From Bog-159 sp035499555 (GTDB taxonomy: Bacteria > Acidobacteriota > Terriglobia > Bryobacterales > Bryobacteraceae), in assembly GCA_035499555.1 (NCBI GenBank), contig DATJYO010000090.1:124001-188000 (forward strand): a stretch of DNA of 64,000 nucleotides, read 5' to 3'. Numbering within the stretch: position 1 is the first letter of the stretch; every line of letters starts with the position of its first letter. The position numbers and the translations under genes were made by a program. The notes beneath the pieces were generated by a model, which worked only from the letters and a program-made list of their open reading frames with translations, was not told where the DNA came from and did no database searches. Of the stretch, positions 1 to 8,480 are shown piece after piece.

Positions 1-768
1 CAACGTGCGACCCGCGCCGCGGAACTTGGGTTGGCGGCCGGCGGCCTGGTAGACCTTCTGGATGAATCCCGATCCGGTGATCTCGCCCGGTCCGGCAAAG
101 TGCCAGGCTTCGCCATAGCAGTCCTCCCGAGAGGCGAGTTCGGTGATCACCGGCCCCGCATCCGGGACGAACACGAACTCGTGCGGCGTGCTGGCGGGCC
201 CGATCCAGGTAGCGGTCTTGCCGTCCAGCGCCCCGCGAAAAATGCGGCCCGCCAGGCTGCCCTCACTGTGCGGACCGTAGAAGTCCGGCAGCCGCACCAC
301 CAGGCTGCGCAGGCGTCCTTGAGCGCCCGCCTCCATCGCCAGGTCCTCCTGCTCTTTACGCATTCTGCCTTTGAACGAAACCGGCGCCCGCGGGTGTGTC
401 TCCGCCACGTACTTGGTCTGCGGAACGCCGTAGCTGTAGACGCCGCTGATCACCACCAGCCGCTTCACGCCCGCCGCCTGCGCTGCGGCTACCGTGATTC
501 GCATCAGTTTCGGATGTAGTTCGAAAGCGTTGTACGGCACGCCGACCGCATAAATGATCGTGTCTACGCCCCGCGCGGCCTGCCCGGCGCCGCCTGCGTC
601 ACCGAGATCCGCGGGCACCACTTCGGCGTGCCCCAGATTTCCGAATGCTTCGACGAGCTTCGCGCGGGATCGTCCCACCACGCGAAACGGGATGCCGCGC
701 CGGTCCAACTCCAGGCCCACCACGCGGCCGATGGCGCCGCCCGCGCCAAAAATCGCAACCTTGTCCAT
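1..768 (-). CDS. NAD(P)-dependent epimerase/SDR-type protein (3' end cut by window)
   Basis: The minus-strand frame is open from an ATG at 768 to the window edge (256 codons visible, no stop). The N-terminus has the Rossmann dinucleotide-binding loop GAGGAIG at residues 8-14 after a short beta strand, as in extended short-chain dehydrogenases, NAD-dependent epimerases and NmrA-like proteins. Further strands (TIIYAVG, LVVISGVYSYG) follow the usual Rossmann order, and the later part holds a substrate-domain segment (RLPDFYGPHSEG). I see no clean YxxxK catalytic pair, so the reaction cannot be named; an atypical SDR is as likely as a true sugar epimerase. It is separated by 60 bases from the GloVer-repeat gene, which is on the same strand upstream. 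Confidence 0.8.
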   Translation of the reverse strand, partial: MDKVAIFGAGGAIGRVVGLELDRRGIPFRVVGRSRAKLVEAFGNLGHAEVVPADLGDAGGAGQAARGVDTIIYAVGVPYNAFELHPKLMRITVAAAQAAGVKRLVVISGVYSYGVPQTKYVAETHPRAPVSFKGRMRKEQEDLAMEAGAQGRLRSLVVRLPDFYGPHSEGSLAGRIFRGALDGKTATWIGPASTPHEFVFVPDAGPVITELASREDCYGEAWHFAGPGEITGSGFIQKVYQAAGRQPKFRGAGRTL

Positions 769-828
769 AATTGCTATGGTCTCAGAATGACACAGGCGTC
801 AGAATGGACCCCTGCCCGATAGCGATCT

Positions 829-2225
829 TCAGGGAGCTGCGCTTCGGGGCAGGACCTCGAATAACGTGTTGCTGACCAGCGTGCCGTGCGGCGTCACAAC
901 CTGGACCTTGCCGTTCGTCGCGCCTGCCGGGACGGTCGCGCGGATGGCAGTCGCGGAGATCACCGTAAAAGCCGCCGCTACTCCGTTGAATGTGACGCTG
1001 CTGGTTCCGGCCAAGTTGTTACCCAAGATCGTAATTGAAGTCCCGGTCCGGCCGAAGTAAGGGACGGTTCTGATGAATGGCCCCAAGCCCATCGAGATCT
1101 GAAATAGCGTGCCGTATCCGTAGTAACCACCTTCGAACGCTACGCCGTAGAAGTTCCCGTCCGTGGCTTGCATCAATCCTCCGATATTGCCGCCATCGGT
1201 TAGATTGAATGCGTGCAATGTGGTCAGGGCGCCCGCCGGGGTGATCTGAAAAACCGTGCCATGGATGTCGGTGCCGTCTCCGCTAGTGGTCCCGTAGAAA
1301 TTACCGTCGGTACCCTCGACCAATGCCGCTTCGGGGCACGAGCCGTCATTGCCGTCGAAGTTATGCAGCACCTTGAATACTCCTTCGCGATTGACACGGA
1401 ACACCGTGCCATTAGAAGAACCGCCGCCGCCGGCACAGGCGGCGCCATAAAAGTTTCCGTCGCTCGCCTGCAACAGCTCCCCATAAATGCGGGAGCCATC
1501 GCTGATCTGGAAGCTTGCGATATCCGTCAATCCGCCGGTGGAAGTGATGGAATAAATGACGCCGTCGCCGAAGAACCCCCTGAATTTGTCGGGCCGTATA
1601 GCAATCCGTTACTGGCCTGAATCAACCCGGCATCCGGAAGCGAGCCGTTGGCATTCGAAAAGCTGTCCAGCGAGGTGAAGGCGCCATCGGGAGTGATCGC
1701 AAAAGTCGTGCCGTAGTTAAAGTCGCCTCCCAGCGAAGTCACTCCGTACAAGCTGCCGTTGAAGCCCAGGACCAGGGTGCCGTTTGGGTAGGCGCCGTCG
1801 GCCCCGGTAAAACTGTGCAGCCTGGTGAACGTTCCGGCGGGGGTGATGCGGAATACGGTGCCGCCGTCGGCGCAACAAACTCCGTTCAAAGACGCGACAC
1901 CGTACAACGCCCCTTGTGGAACCAAAATCAGTCCCCCGGCCAAGGCGCCATCAAGATCGGTAAAGCTGTGGATGACGCTCAGCGCGCGGTGCGGTGACAT
2001 CCGATAGATTGTGCCGTTGCCCGAGCCCCCGCGAACCGTAGTGCCATACAGCGCGCCGTCAACACCTTGGACGGGCGCCCCAAGCGGCCCGCCCCCGACT
2101 GTGTAGCTGAAGTTCACCAGTGTCGTGAACGTTTGTGCTCGTCCGGGAAGGGCACTTAGCGCAGTTAGTACCCAGAGCGTGACCGCGCTGACCAGGTTCG
2201 GTGTGAAGTGTCGTTTCAACCGCAT
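829..2225 (-). pseudogene. GloVer tandem-repeat exported protein with C-terminal IPT/TIG domain, broken by a frameshift
   Basis: Two adjacent frames join into one protein of about 466 residues. The 5' frame (from the ATG at 2225) starts with a signal peptide (SAVTLWVLTALSALPGRA) and carries repeats of the GloVer type (GALYGTTVRGGSGNGTIYR, GSLYGVTSLGG). The 3' frame continues the same repeats (GNFYGTTSGDG, GNFYGVAFEGG) and ends in an IPT/TIG-like Ig domain (TSITILGNNLAGTSSVTFNG). The break lies at a run of five C (plus strand) at 1576-1580; one more base there restores reading through SGGFFGDGVIYSI. Such proteins are predicted to be secreted or surface-exposed beta-rich proteins of unknown function. 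It may be a genuine pseudogene, a phase-variable tract or a sequence error; the single-base homopolymer difference makes error quite possible. Confidence 0.8.
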
Positions 2226-2299
2226 GAATTAGCTCCGTGGGGTGCGCTGGTCAGGCAATTTGTGAATGATATCCCGCGCCCGACTCCGGCGCAAGCACA

Positions 2300-2329
2300 C
2301 TGAGAACGTCGCGCATCGCGAGGTACAAT
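2300..2329 (+). promoter_or_regulatory. Putative ftsY promoter with very short or no leader
   Basis: A TACAAT -10 element at 2324-2329 stands 8 bases before the ATG at 2338, with CTGAGA (4/6 match to TTGACA) 18 bases upstream of it. No Shine-Dalgarno sequence precedes the ATG. The spacing would put the transcription start at or next to the start codon. Confidence 0.35.
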
Positions 2330-2337
2330 GGTTCAAA

Positions 2338-3288
2338 ATGATCCAAACGCTATTCGGCTCGGTCGAACAAGAGCCTTCCCTGCTGGAGCGCTTGAAAAGC
2401 GGCGTCGAAAAAACGCGCGCGGGATTGGTTACGCGCCTCGAGGACATGCTGCAGGGCGCCAAGCAGATCGATGCCGATTTGCTGGACGAGCTGGAGTTCA
2501 CGCTGATCAGTTCCGACATCGGCGTGCGCACCACCGAAGAGATTCTGGAACGGATCCGCCAGCGTGTGGACCGCAAACTGGTGGGCGACGCGGCCGAAAT
2601 CGAAGGCCTCATTCGCGAGCATCTGCTCGAGATTTTACAGGCCTCCGAGCGTCCCATGCCGCGGGTGGCCGAACCGCCGGCGGTGGTTCTGGTGGTGGGT
2701 GTAAACGGCTCCGGCAAGACCACTACCATCGGCAAGCTGGCGCACCGCTTTCGCGCCGAGCAGCGCAGCGTGCTGCTGTGCGCGGCCGACACTTTCCGCG
2801 CCGCCGCCATCGAGCAGTTGGAGGTGTGGGGCGACCGCACGGGTACCGAAGTCATCCGCCAGAAGCAGGGCGCCGATCCCAGCGCGGTGCTGTTCGACGC
2901 GGTGCAGGCGGCCCGCGCGCGCAAAGTCGATTACGTGATCGTGGATACCGCCGGACGTCTGCAGACCAAGGCCAACCTGATGGCGGAACTCGAAAAGATG
3001 CGCCGCACCGCCGCGCGGGTGGTCCCGGATGCGCCCCACGAAGTGCTGTTGGTGCTGGACGCCACCACCGGGCAGAATGGCCTGGAGCAGGCTCGCAAAT
3101 TCACCGAGACCTCGGGCGTTACCGGCATCGTCCTGACGAAGCTCGACGGCACGGCCAAGGGCGGCATCGTGATCGCCATCGCGCGCGAATTGAACCTGCC
3201 CATTCGCTATGTAGGCATCGGCGAGAAGGCGGATGACCTGTTGCCTTTCGACCCCGAGAGGTTCATCGCCTCGCTATTCGAGAAATGA
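2338..3288 (+). CDS. ftsY: Signal recognition particle receptor FtsY
   Basis: SRP-receptor GTPase that docks SRP-ribosome complexes at the inner membrane for co-translational insertion. The 316-residue protein has the NG domain only: a helical N domain (about 1-110), then the G domain with P-loop GVNGSGKTTT, the DTAGR (G3) motif, TKLDGTAKGG (G4) and the closing GIGEKADDLLPFDPERF that distinguishes FtsY/Ffh GTPases. There is no acidic A domain, as in many non-enterobacterial FtsY proteins. I chose the ATG at 2338 over the in-frame upstream ATG at 2266 because the protein then begins right at the N domain and a -10 element lies 8 bases upstream. Its stop overlaps the ribD start by 4 bases (ATGA), so it is probably translationally coupled to the riboflavin genes. 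Confidence 0.96.
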   Translation: MIQTLFGSVEQEPSLLERLKSGVEKTRAGLVTRLEDMLQGAKQIDADLLDELEFTLISSDIGVRTTEEILERIRQRVDRKLVGDAAEIEGLIREHLLEILQASERPMPRVAEPPAVVLVVGVNGSGKTTTIGKLAHRFRAEQRSVLLCAADTFRAAAIEQLEVWGDRTGTEVIRQKQGADPSAVLFDAVQAARARKVDYVIVDTAGRLQTKANLMAELEKMRRTAARVVPDAPHEVLLVLDATTGQNGLEQARKFTETSGVTGIVLTKLDGTAKGGIVIAIARELNLPIRYVGIGEKADDLLPFDPERFIASLFEK

Positions 3289-4409
3289 GCGATCACCAGC
3301 ACGCCACCGGCGCCGCGTACCTGCGCGAGGCGCTGGACCTGGCACGAAAGGGCAACGCCCAGACCAGTCCCAATCCGATGGTGGGCGCGGTCCTGGTGCG
3401 CGGCGGGCAGATCGTGGGCCGCGGTTTTCACACCTGGGCCGGCGTCAAGCACGCCGAGATCCTGGCGCTGGAGGAGGCGGGGGAGCGTGCGCGCGGCGCG
3501 ACGCTCTATATCAACCTGGAGCCGTGCAGCCACCAGGGACGCACCGGACCATGCGCCGCCGCCCTGATTCAGGCGGGTATCGCGCGGGCGGTGGTTGCGC
3601 TCGAAGATCCCAATCCTCTGGTGGCGGGCGATGGGCTGCGGCAACTGCGCGCCGCCGGTATTGCAGCCGAAATCGCCGGCGAATTCACCAACGAAGCCGA
3701 AAAACTGAATGAAGCCTTTGTCCACTTCATGCGGACCCGCCTGCCGCTGGTCACCTTGAAGACGGCGCTCACCCTGGACGGCAAGATCGCGGCGCCGGAC
3801 GACAACCGTGGCTGGATCACCAGCGACAAAGCCCGCGCGCACGTGCAACAGTTACGGCACGAGTCGGACGCCATCCTCACCGGCATCGGCACGGTGCTGG
3901 CGGACGATTGTCTGCTGACGGATCGCACCGGCCTGCCGCGCAGCCGCCCGTTACTGCGCATCGTGCTGGATTCCCGGCTGCGGCTGCCGCTCGATTCGCA
4001 GATGGTGCGCAGCGCGTCGGATGATCTGCTGGTGGTGGGAACGTCCGCGGCGCCTGCCGAGCGGCGCCAGGCCCTCGAGCAGCTTGGCGTACGCGTGCTG
4101 ATTCTGGACGGCCGCGACGGGCGGTCGGACTTCCGCGCCGCCATCGAAGCAGTGGCCCAGCAGAAGTATCTTTCCGTGCTGATCGAGGCGGGCGCCAAGG
4201 TGAATTGGGCGGCGCTCGAAACCGGTGTGGCGGACAAAATCTTCTTCTATTACGCGCCCAAGATCCTGGGCGGCTCGGAGTCGCTCTCCATGGCCGGGGG
4301 TGTCGGGCGGCGGCGCCGGGCGGACGCGATCCGGGTGCGCCGTACCGAACTGCACCACATCACCGCCGACGAGTTCGCCGTGGAAGGCTACATCGTGAAA
4401 GAGGCCTGA
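3285..4409 (+). CDS. ribD: Bifunctional riboflavin biosynthesis deaminase/reductase RibD
   Basis: Catalyses two riboflavin pathway steps: deamination of diaminohydroxyphosphoribosylaminopyrimidine and NADPH-dependent reduction of the ribosyl side chain. The N-terminal deaminase domain shows the zinc signature HAE (in GVKHAEILALEE) and EPCSHQGRTGPC. The C-terminal reductase domain begins near TLKTALTLDGKIA and contains ITSDKARAHVQQLRHESDA, GIGTVLADD and IEAGAKVNWAAL. At 374 residues it is the normal full length of the fused enzyme. It starts inside the ftsY stop and its own stop directly abuts the ribE ATG. Confidence 0.97.
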   Translation: MSDHQHATGAAYLREALDLARKGNAQTSPNPMVGAVLVRGGQIVGRGFHTWAGVKHAEILALEEAGERARGATLYINLEPCSHQGRTGPCAAALIQAGIARAVVALEDPNPLVAGDGLRQLRAAGIAAEIAGEFTNEAEKLNEAFVHFMRTRLPLVTLKTALTLDGKIAAPDDNRGWITSDKARAHVQQLRHESDAILTGIGTVLADDCLLTDRTGLPRSRPLLRIVLDSRLRLPLDSQMVRSASDDLLVVGTSAAPAERRQALEQLGVRVLILDGRDGRSDFRAAIEAVAQQKYLSVLIEAGAKVNWAALETGVADKIFFYYAPKILGGSESLSMAGGVGRRRRADAIRVRRTELHHITADEFAVEGYIVKEA

Positions 4410-5051
4410 ATGTTTACCGGGATCATCGAAGAGTTGGGCGCAGTTGAATCGATCCAGAACCGCGACGCAGGCGCGCGCCTGAAGATCCGTTGCCGGAAAG
4501 TGGTCGAGGACATGACGGAAGGCGCCAGTATCGCGGTCAACGGCGTGTGCCTGACAGCCATCGAGATACGCCCGGATTCGTTCTCCGCCGACCTGGCGCC
4601 GGAGACTCTGCGGCGCAGCAATCTGGGCGCCCTGCGGACGCTCTCGCGGGTGAACCTGGAGCGTCCCCTCAGCCCCTCGGGACGGCTCAGCGGCCACATC
4701 GTGCAAGGTCACGTGGACGCCACCGGAGAGTTGCTCTCGCTCGAAGCGCTGGGCGATGAAAACTGGTGGTTGAAGGTACGCGTGCCGGCGGAAATCGATC
4801 CTTACCTGGTGTTCAAAGGGTCGGTGGCCCTCGACGGTATCAGTCTGACGATTGCGGCGCTCGAAGGCGATGTGTTGTCCGTGACGGTCATCCCCCACAC
4901 CTACCGCAACACGACGCTGGCCACCTGCCAGCCCGGCGCCCGGCTGAACATAGAATGCGATGTCCTGGCCAAGCACGTCGAGAAGCTGGTGCGCAGCCTG
5001 GATCTGAAACCGCGCCTGACCGTCGAACGCCTGCGCGACGAGGGCTTCTGA
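4410..5051 (+). CDS. ribE: Riboflavin synthase alpha subunit
   Basis: Dismutates two 6,7-dimethyl-8-ribityllumazine molecules to riboflavin plus a pyrimidine. The 213-residue protein has the classical two-fold lumazine-binding repeat: the first half starts MFTGIIEELG and contains SIAVNGVCLT and SGHIVQGHVDATG; the second half contains KGSVALDGISLTIA and VIPHTYRNTTL. The ATG follows the ribD stop with no gap. The other riboflavin genes (ribBA, ribH) are not in this window, so the cluster is partial. It is convergent with the lptD-like gene, with only 17 bases between the two stops. Confidence 0.97.
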   Translation: MFTGIIEELGAVESIQNRDAGARLKIRCRKVVEDMTEGASIAVNGVCLTAIEIRPDSFSADLAPETLRRSNLGALRTLSRVNLERPLSPSGRLSGHIVQGHVDATGELLSLEALGDENWWLKVRVPAEIDPYLVFKGSVALDGISLTIAALEGDVLSVTVIPHTYRNTTLATCQPGARLNIECDVLAKHVEKLVRSLDLKPRLTVERLRDEGF

Positions 5052-5068
5052 CGGGCAGGGCCGACAGA

Positions 5069-7609
5069 CTAGAACAGCCGGTCCTGCTTCTTCATACTGC
5101 CGAACGATCCCAGGTTCGCCACCGCAAAAGCGAAGCGGTAGAGGTTCTCATTGCGCAGGCCAAAGGACAGCCGTGCAAATTGTACGCTGAAGCCGCAGCA
5201 GTTGGTGTTGTAAGTGGTCTGCACGATGGCGTACTGGAGGCGCGCCTGGCGGTAGTCGTAGATCGCTACAAAAGCGGCGTTCCAACCCGGGCGGTTGGTG
5301 CGGCCCACGCCGATGCTGGCGCGCATCTGGTTCTCGCTGGGCAGCGTGATCGGCTGGGGATACAGGTACGATTCCGTGTGCGACGCGTTATGCCCGATGG
5401 AGACGAAAAAATCGTTCTTGCGCCAGTCCGCGCTGGCCGAGCTGGCCACCAGCGCATGCAGCAGCGGATCGTAGTCCGTACGCCATTCAAAGCACGGCTG
5501 GCACGGACCCCAGAATGGATTGACGCGAAACTCCGAGACTATCGGCGAATAACTACGCGCTCCGTCGATAAACGCGAACGGCGTGAGCGCCAATTGGCTC
5601 ATCAACACGTTGGTCTGCCCGGGTATGACCGCGCCGCCGAAAGTCGGGTCGAAGTAGCGGGCCGCGGAGACCTGCCAACTCAGCACCTCCGAGACATCGT
5701 TGCCGCGCTTGGCGTATAGCCGGTTCGCCAGCGATACGGTCAACTGGTTGGTATTGGAAAGCAGGTCGGTCTCGTCGAAGCGTACGATTTTACCGAAGTC
5801 CGGTCCGATCCCGGTAACATATTCGTAAGTGGCGCGCGGCTCTATTACATGCTTCAGCTTGTCACCCATCCATGTCTTGCGGTTGAAGATCCGCTCGAAG
5901 CTGGGCATGATCAGGTCCATCTTGAATTCGCGCGCGCTGCGCAGCATGGAAGCCGTAGTCACACGCTCGAATCCGTCCACATAAGGAGCCTGCGACTCCC
6001 CGTAAAAGGTCTCGTCCACCGTGAAGCTGGGGACCAGGTGAAAGTCGCCCAGGTGGAGCGCACTGGTGATCTGGGGCGCGAAATGGACCCGGTTGTCCAA
6101 TAGGCTGGTTTCATAGCGGCCCAGCAGGGAATAGGCGAGGGTGGTGGGGTCCTGCAGGAAATCCGGCTGGCTGCGCGACATCAGCCCGGCGTTGGAGTCG
6201 AAGGAATACCACACCGGAAGATTCGGTGCGACCTGGTGGTCGCGGCTGTTGAAATCGACTTCCGGCAGCTTCTTGATCACCACGGAATTCGTATAAGTCG
6301 TGTTATTGATCGATATCTCCGCGCTGGTGAAGTCCTGCTTGCGCTCGATGGCGGTGTCGAAGCTATAAGTGGACCAGTCTTTCTGCACGAAAGCCGTTGA
6401 ATTCACTTCGCTGAATACCGCCTCATTAAACGAATCCGAGAATGCATTCCGGAATGTAAAGGAACTTAGGTAGTTAATGGAACCTCTCGCGATCCAACCA
6501 TCGCCTAAGTCGGCTTTGCCGGCGATCGAAAAAGTGTAACCACCCTGCTTGAGGCGCATGCCGTTGGATAACTGCAGGCCGCGGTCCTGTACACCGAACA
6601 GGATGGCATCGAAATCCGCCTTATCGGTGGGTTTGCCACGCAGTTCCAGGTGATGCGCAAACCCCCTCGCCGTATAATCCTGTACATGATAGGTGGCATC
6701 GTAACTTCGATTAATGGCCCAGTATCCCCCCGCCCCGAACATGAATCCGCGCGTGGAACTGTGACCGATGTTCGGCATGAGAATGCCGCTGCGCCGGGGA
6801 ACCCGCTCTAGAGACTTGTAGAAGAACGGCGTAAAGAACAGCGGAAACTTACGTAACAGAAATACCGACCGGTACGCCTTTGCGGATTCGCGCGGCGTCA
6901 CCACGAAGCGCGGTCCGGTCAATTTCCACCACGGATTCGGAATGCGGCAATTCGTCAGGAAGCCGTGATACAGGATGTACCGGCCGTCCACGCGCTCCGC
7001 CCACTTGCCCTGGAAATAGTACGGATTCAGACTGGTCAGCATGCCGGGACGGGTGTCGATGCGGGGCGCGGTGGTGCCGCGCACGTCGTAGAATTTGCCT
7101 TCTTCCGATTTGGTGTTGTATTCCAGGTGGTCCGCCCAGATCCTCTCATTGCGTTCAAATTGTTCAAAATAGACGCTGCCGCGGGCCTGCACGTCCCCCG
7201 TGTCATTGTTGTAATCGATCTCATCGGCGCGAAACAGCATCGCCGCGTTCTCCATCTCGGCATGTCCCCGCAGATGCCACACCTGGCCCTCGGTGGTTTG
7301 CGACTGCGCGTTGACATTCCATTCGCCCGCCGGCGGCGCATTCGGCCGCGGCCTATAGATGCGTTGATTCGGTTGCGCCGCGGGAGTGCTGCGCGGCGGT
7401 GGCACCATGACCGAAGTAGGTGGGATCTGGGCCCGCGCCGCGCAGGCCAAAGCCATCACCAGCAATACCCTGAGAGCAGAATTGTACGTAGTACTCGAAG
7501 AAAATGCGTGACATTTATCGCTCAGTGTGGTAACACGAACTTGAGGAGCTATCGACCGGAGAGGATTCAACCGGCAAAGGTACCACATATAGTCCGACGT
7601 TAGCACCAT
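5069..7609 (-). CDS. lptD: LPS-assembly protein LptD-like outer-membrane beta-barrel
   Basis: LptD inserts lipopolysaccharide into the outer leaflet of the outer membrane. A signal-like segment (ALRVLLVMALACAARAQ, about residues 45-61) precedes a periplasmic OstA/LptA-like jellyroll (QVWHLRGHAEMENAAMLF, EIDYNNDTGDVQARGSVYF) and a long beta-barrel containing family-typical FFTPFFYKSLERVPRRSGIL and CRIPNPWWKLTGPRF. At 846 residues it is in the normal range. The start is doubtful: the GTG/ATG region at 7609 lies only 12 bases from the divergent RDD gene and puts about 45 odd residues before the signal peptide, so the true start may be downstream at a non-ATG codon. It indicates a diderm cell envelope. 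Confidence 0.9.
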   Translation of the reverse strand: MVLTSDYMWYLCRLNPLRSIAPQVRVTTLSDKCHAFSSSTTYNSALRVLLVMALACAARAQIPPTSVMVPPPRSTPAAQPNQRIYRPRPNAPPAGEWNVNAQSQTTEGQVWHLRGHAEMENAAMLFRADEIDYNNDTGDVQARGSVYFEQFERNERIWADHLEYNTKSEEGKFYDVRGTTAPRIDTRPGMLTSLNPYYFQGKWAERVDGRYILYHGFLTNCRIPNPWWKLTGPRFVVTPRESAKAYRSVFLLRKFPLFFTPFFYKSLERVPRRSGILMPNIGHSSTRGFMFGAGGYWAINRSYDATYHVQDYTARGFAHHLELRGKPTDKADFDAILFGVQDRGLQLSNGMRLKQGGYTFSIAGKADLGDGWIARGSINYLSSFTFRNAFSDSFNEAVFSEVNSTAFVQKDWSTYSFDTAIERKQDFTSAEISINNTTYTNSVVIKKLPEVDFNSRDHQVAPNLPVWYSFDSNAGLMSRSQPDFLQDPTTLAYSLLGRYETSLLDNRVHFAPQITSALHLGDFHLVPSFTVDETFYGESQAPYVDGFERVTTASMLRSAREFKMDLIMPSFERIFNRKTWMGDKLKHVIEPRATYEYVTGIGPDFGKIVRFDETDLLSNTNQLTVSLANRLYAKRGNDVSEVLSWQVSAARYFDPTFGGAVIPGQTNVLMSQLALTPFAFIDGARSYSPIVSEFRVNPFWGPCQPCFEWRTDYDPLLHALVASSASADWRKNDFFVSIGHNASHTESYLYPQPITLPSENQMRASIGVGRTNRPGWNAAFVAIYDYRQARLQYAIVQTTYNTNCCGFSVQFARLSFGLRNENLYRFAFAVANLGSFGSMKKQDRLF

Positions 7610-7621
7610 GGATGCACGCTC

Positions 7622-8473
7622 ATGACTTGCAGTTATTGTCGTTACCCTAATTCAGACGAACAGAACCGGTGCCGGCGTTGCGGCCGTCCGCTGCGGGACG
7701 TTTATGCCATACCTACTACCGGCGCGCTGGCGGCCGTACCGCAGCCCGTACGCGAACCGGTGCCCGCGGCCGCCATGGCTGCGATTGCACGGCCGATAGC
7801 CGCGACGCCCCGCCAACCCTCGTTATTCCAGGAACGCAGTACGGGCAACGTGATTGCATTCGATGGCGTGATCGAACCTCCCGCCCCTAAACCCAAGCCC
7901 GCCACCCGTCCGCCGGCGCAGCCGCGCCGTCCCGCCACCCAGAATGGGGCGCAGCATTCGCTCGAGTTCCTGCAGACCGCGCCGCCCACGCCGCGCAAGC
8001 TCAGTACCACCGTCGAAGCCGTGATCGATTGCGATGCGCCTGTGGCGCAGCCCATGCACCGCGCCTGTGCCGCCGCCATCGACGGTGCCATGGTGGTGAT
8101 AGCCTACGGCGTCTTTCTGACTACTTTTCACCTGTTGGGCGGTTCGCTGGCATCCAGCAAGACGGATACCATCATCATGGCAATGGCCGCGGTGCTGATC
8201 GCCATGTTCTACGGATTCATCTGGGTGTGCGCCGGCCGCAACACGCCCGGCATGCGCGCCCTGAGTTTGACGGTCATCAATTTCGACGGCTATCCGCCGA
8301 ACAGCGCGTCCCGTTGGTGGCGGTATGTGGGAGCCTGCCTGAGCTACTGCGCGGGCGGCCTGGGTCTGCTGTGGGCGCTGCTCGATGAAGAAAGCCTCGC
8401 CTGGCACGACCATATTTCCAAGACCTTTCCGACATTCCGCGGTCCCGAAACCAGTTTCGTCCGCCGCCGGTAG
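7622..8473 (+). CDS. RDD-family membrane protein with N-terminal zinc ribbon
   Basis: The 283-residue protein begins with a short zinc ribbon (Cys3-x2-Cys6 and Cys17-x2-Cys20), then a proline-rich linker (about 40-130), then an RDD membrane domain. The RDD part has the family's Arg/Asp features (HRACAAAIDGAMVVIAYG; FYGFIWVCAGRNTPGMRALSL; ending ESLAWHDHISKTF) and two or three hydrophobic helices. RDD proteins are integral membrane proteins of mostly unknown function, some linked to ion transport. The gene is divergent from lptD and convergent with the flavoprotein gene, with 7 bases between the stops. Confidence 0.85.
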   Translation: MTCSYCRYPNSDEQNRCRRCGRPLRDVYAIPTTGALAAVPQPVREPVPAAAMAAIARPIAATPRQPSLFQERSTGNVIAFDGVIEPPAPKPKPATRPPAQPRRPATQNGAQHSLEFLQTAPPTPRKLSTTVEAVIDCDAPVAQPMHRACAAAIDGAMVVIAYGVFLTTFHLLGGSLASSKTDTIIMAMAAVLIAMFYGFIWVCAGRNTPGMRALSLTVINFDGYPPNSASRWWRYVGACLSYCAGGLGLLWALLDEESLAWHDHISKTFPTFRGPETSFVRRR

Positions 8474-8480
8474 TAGCCCC

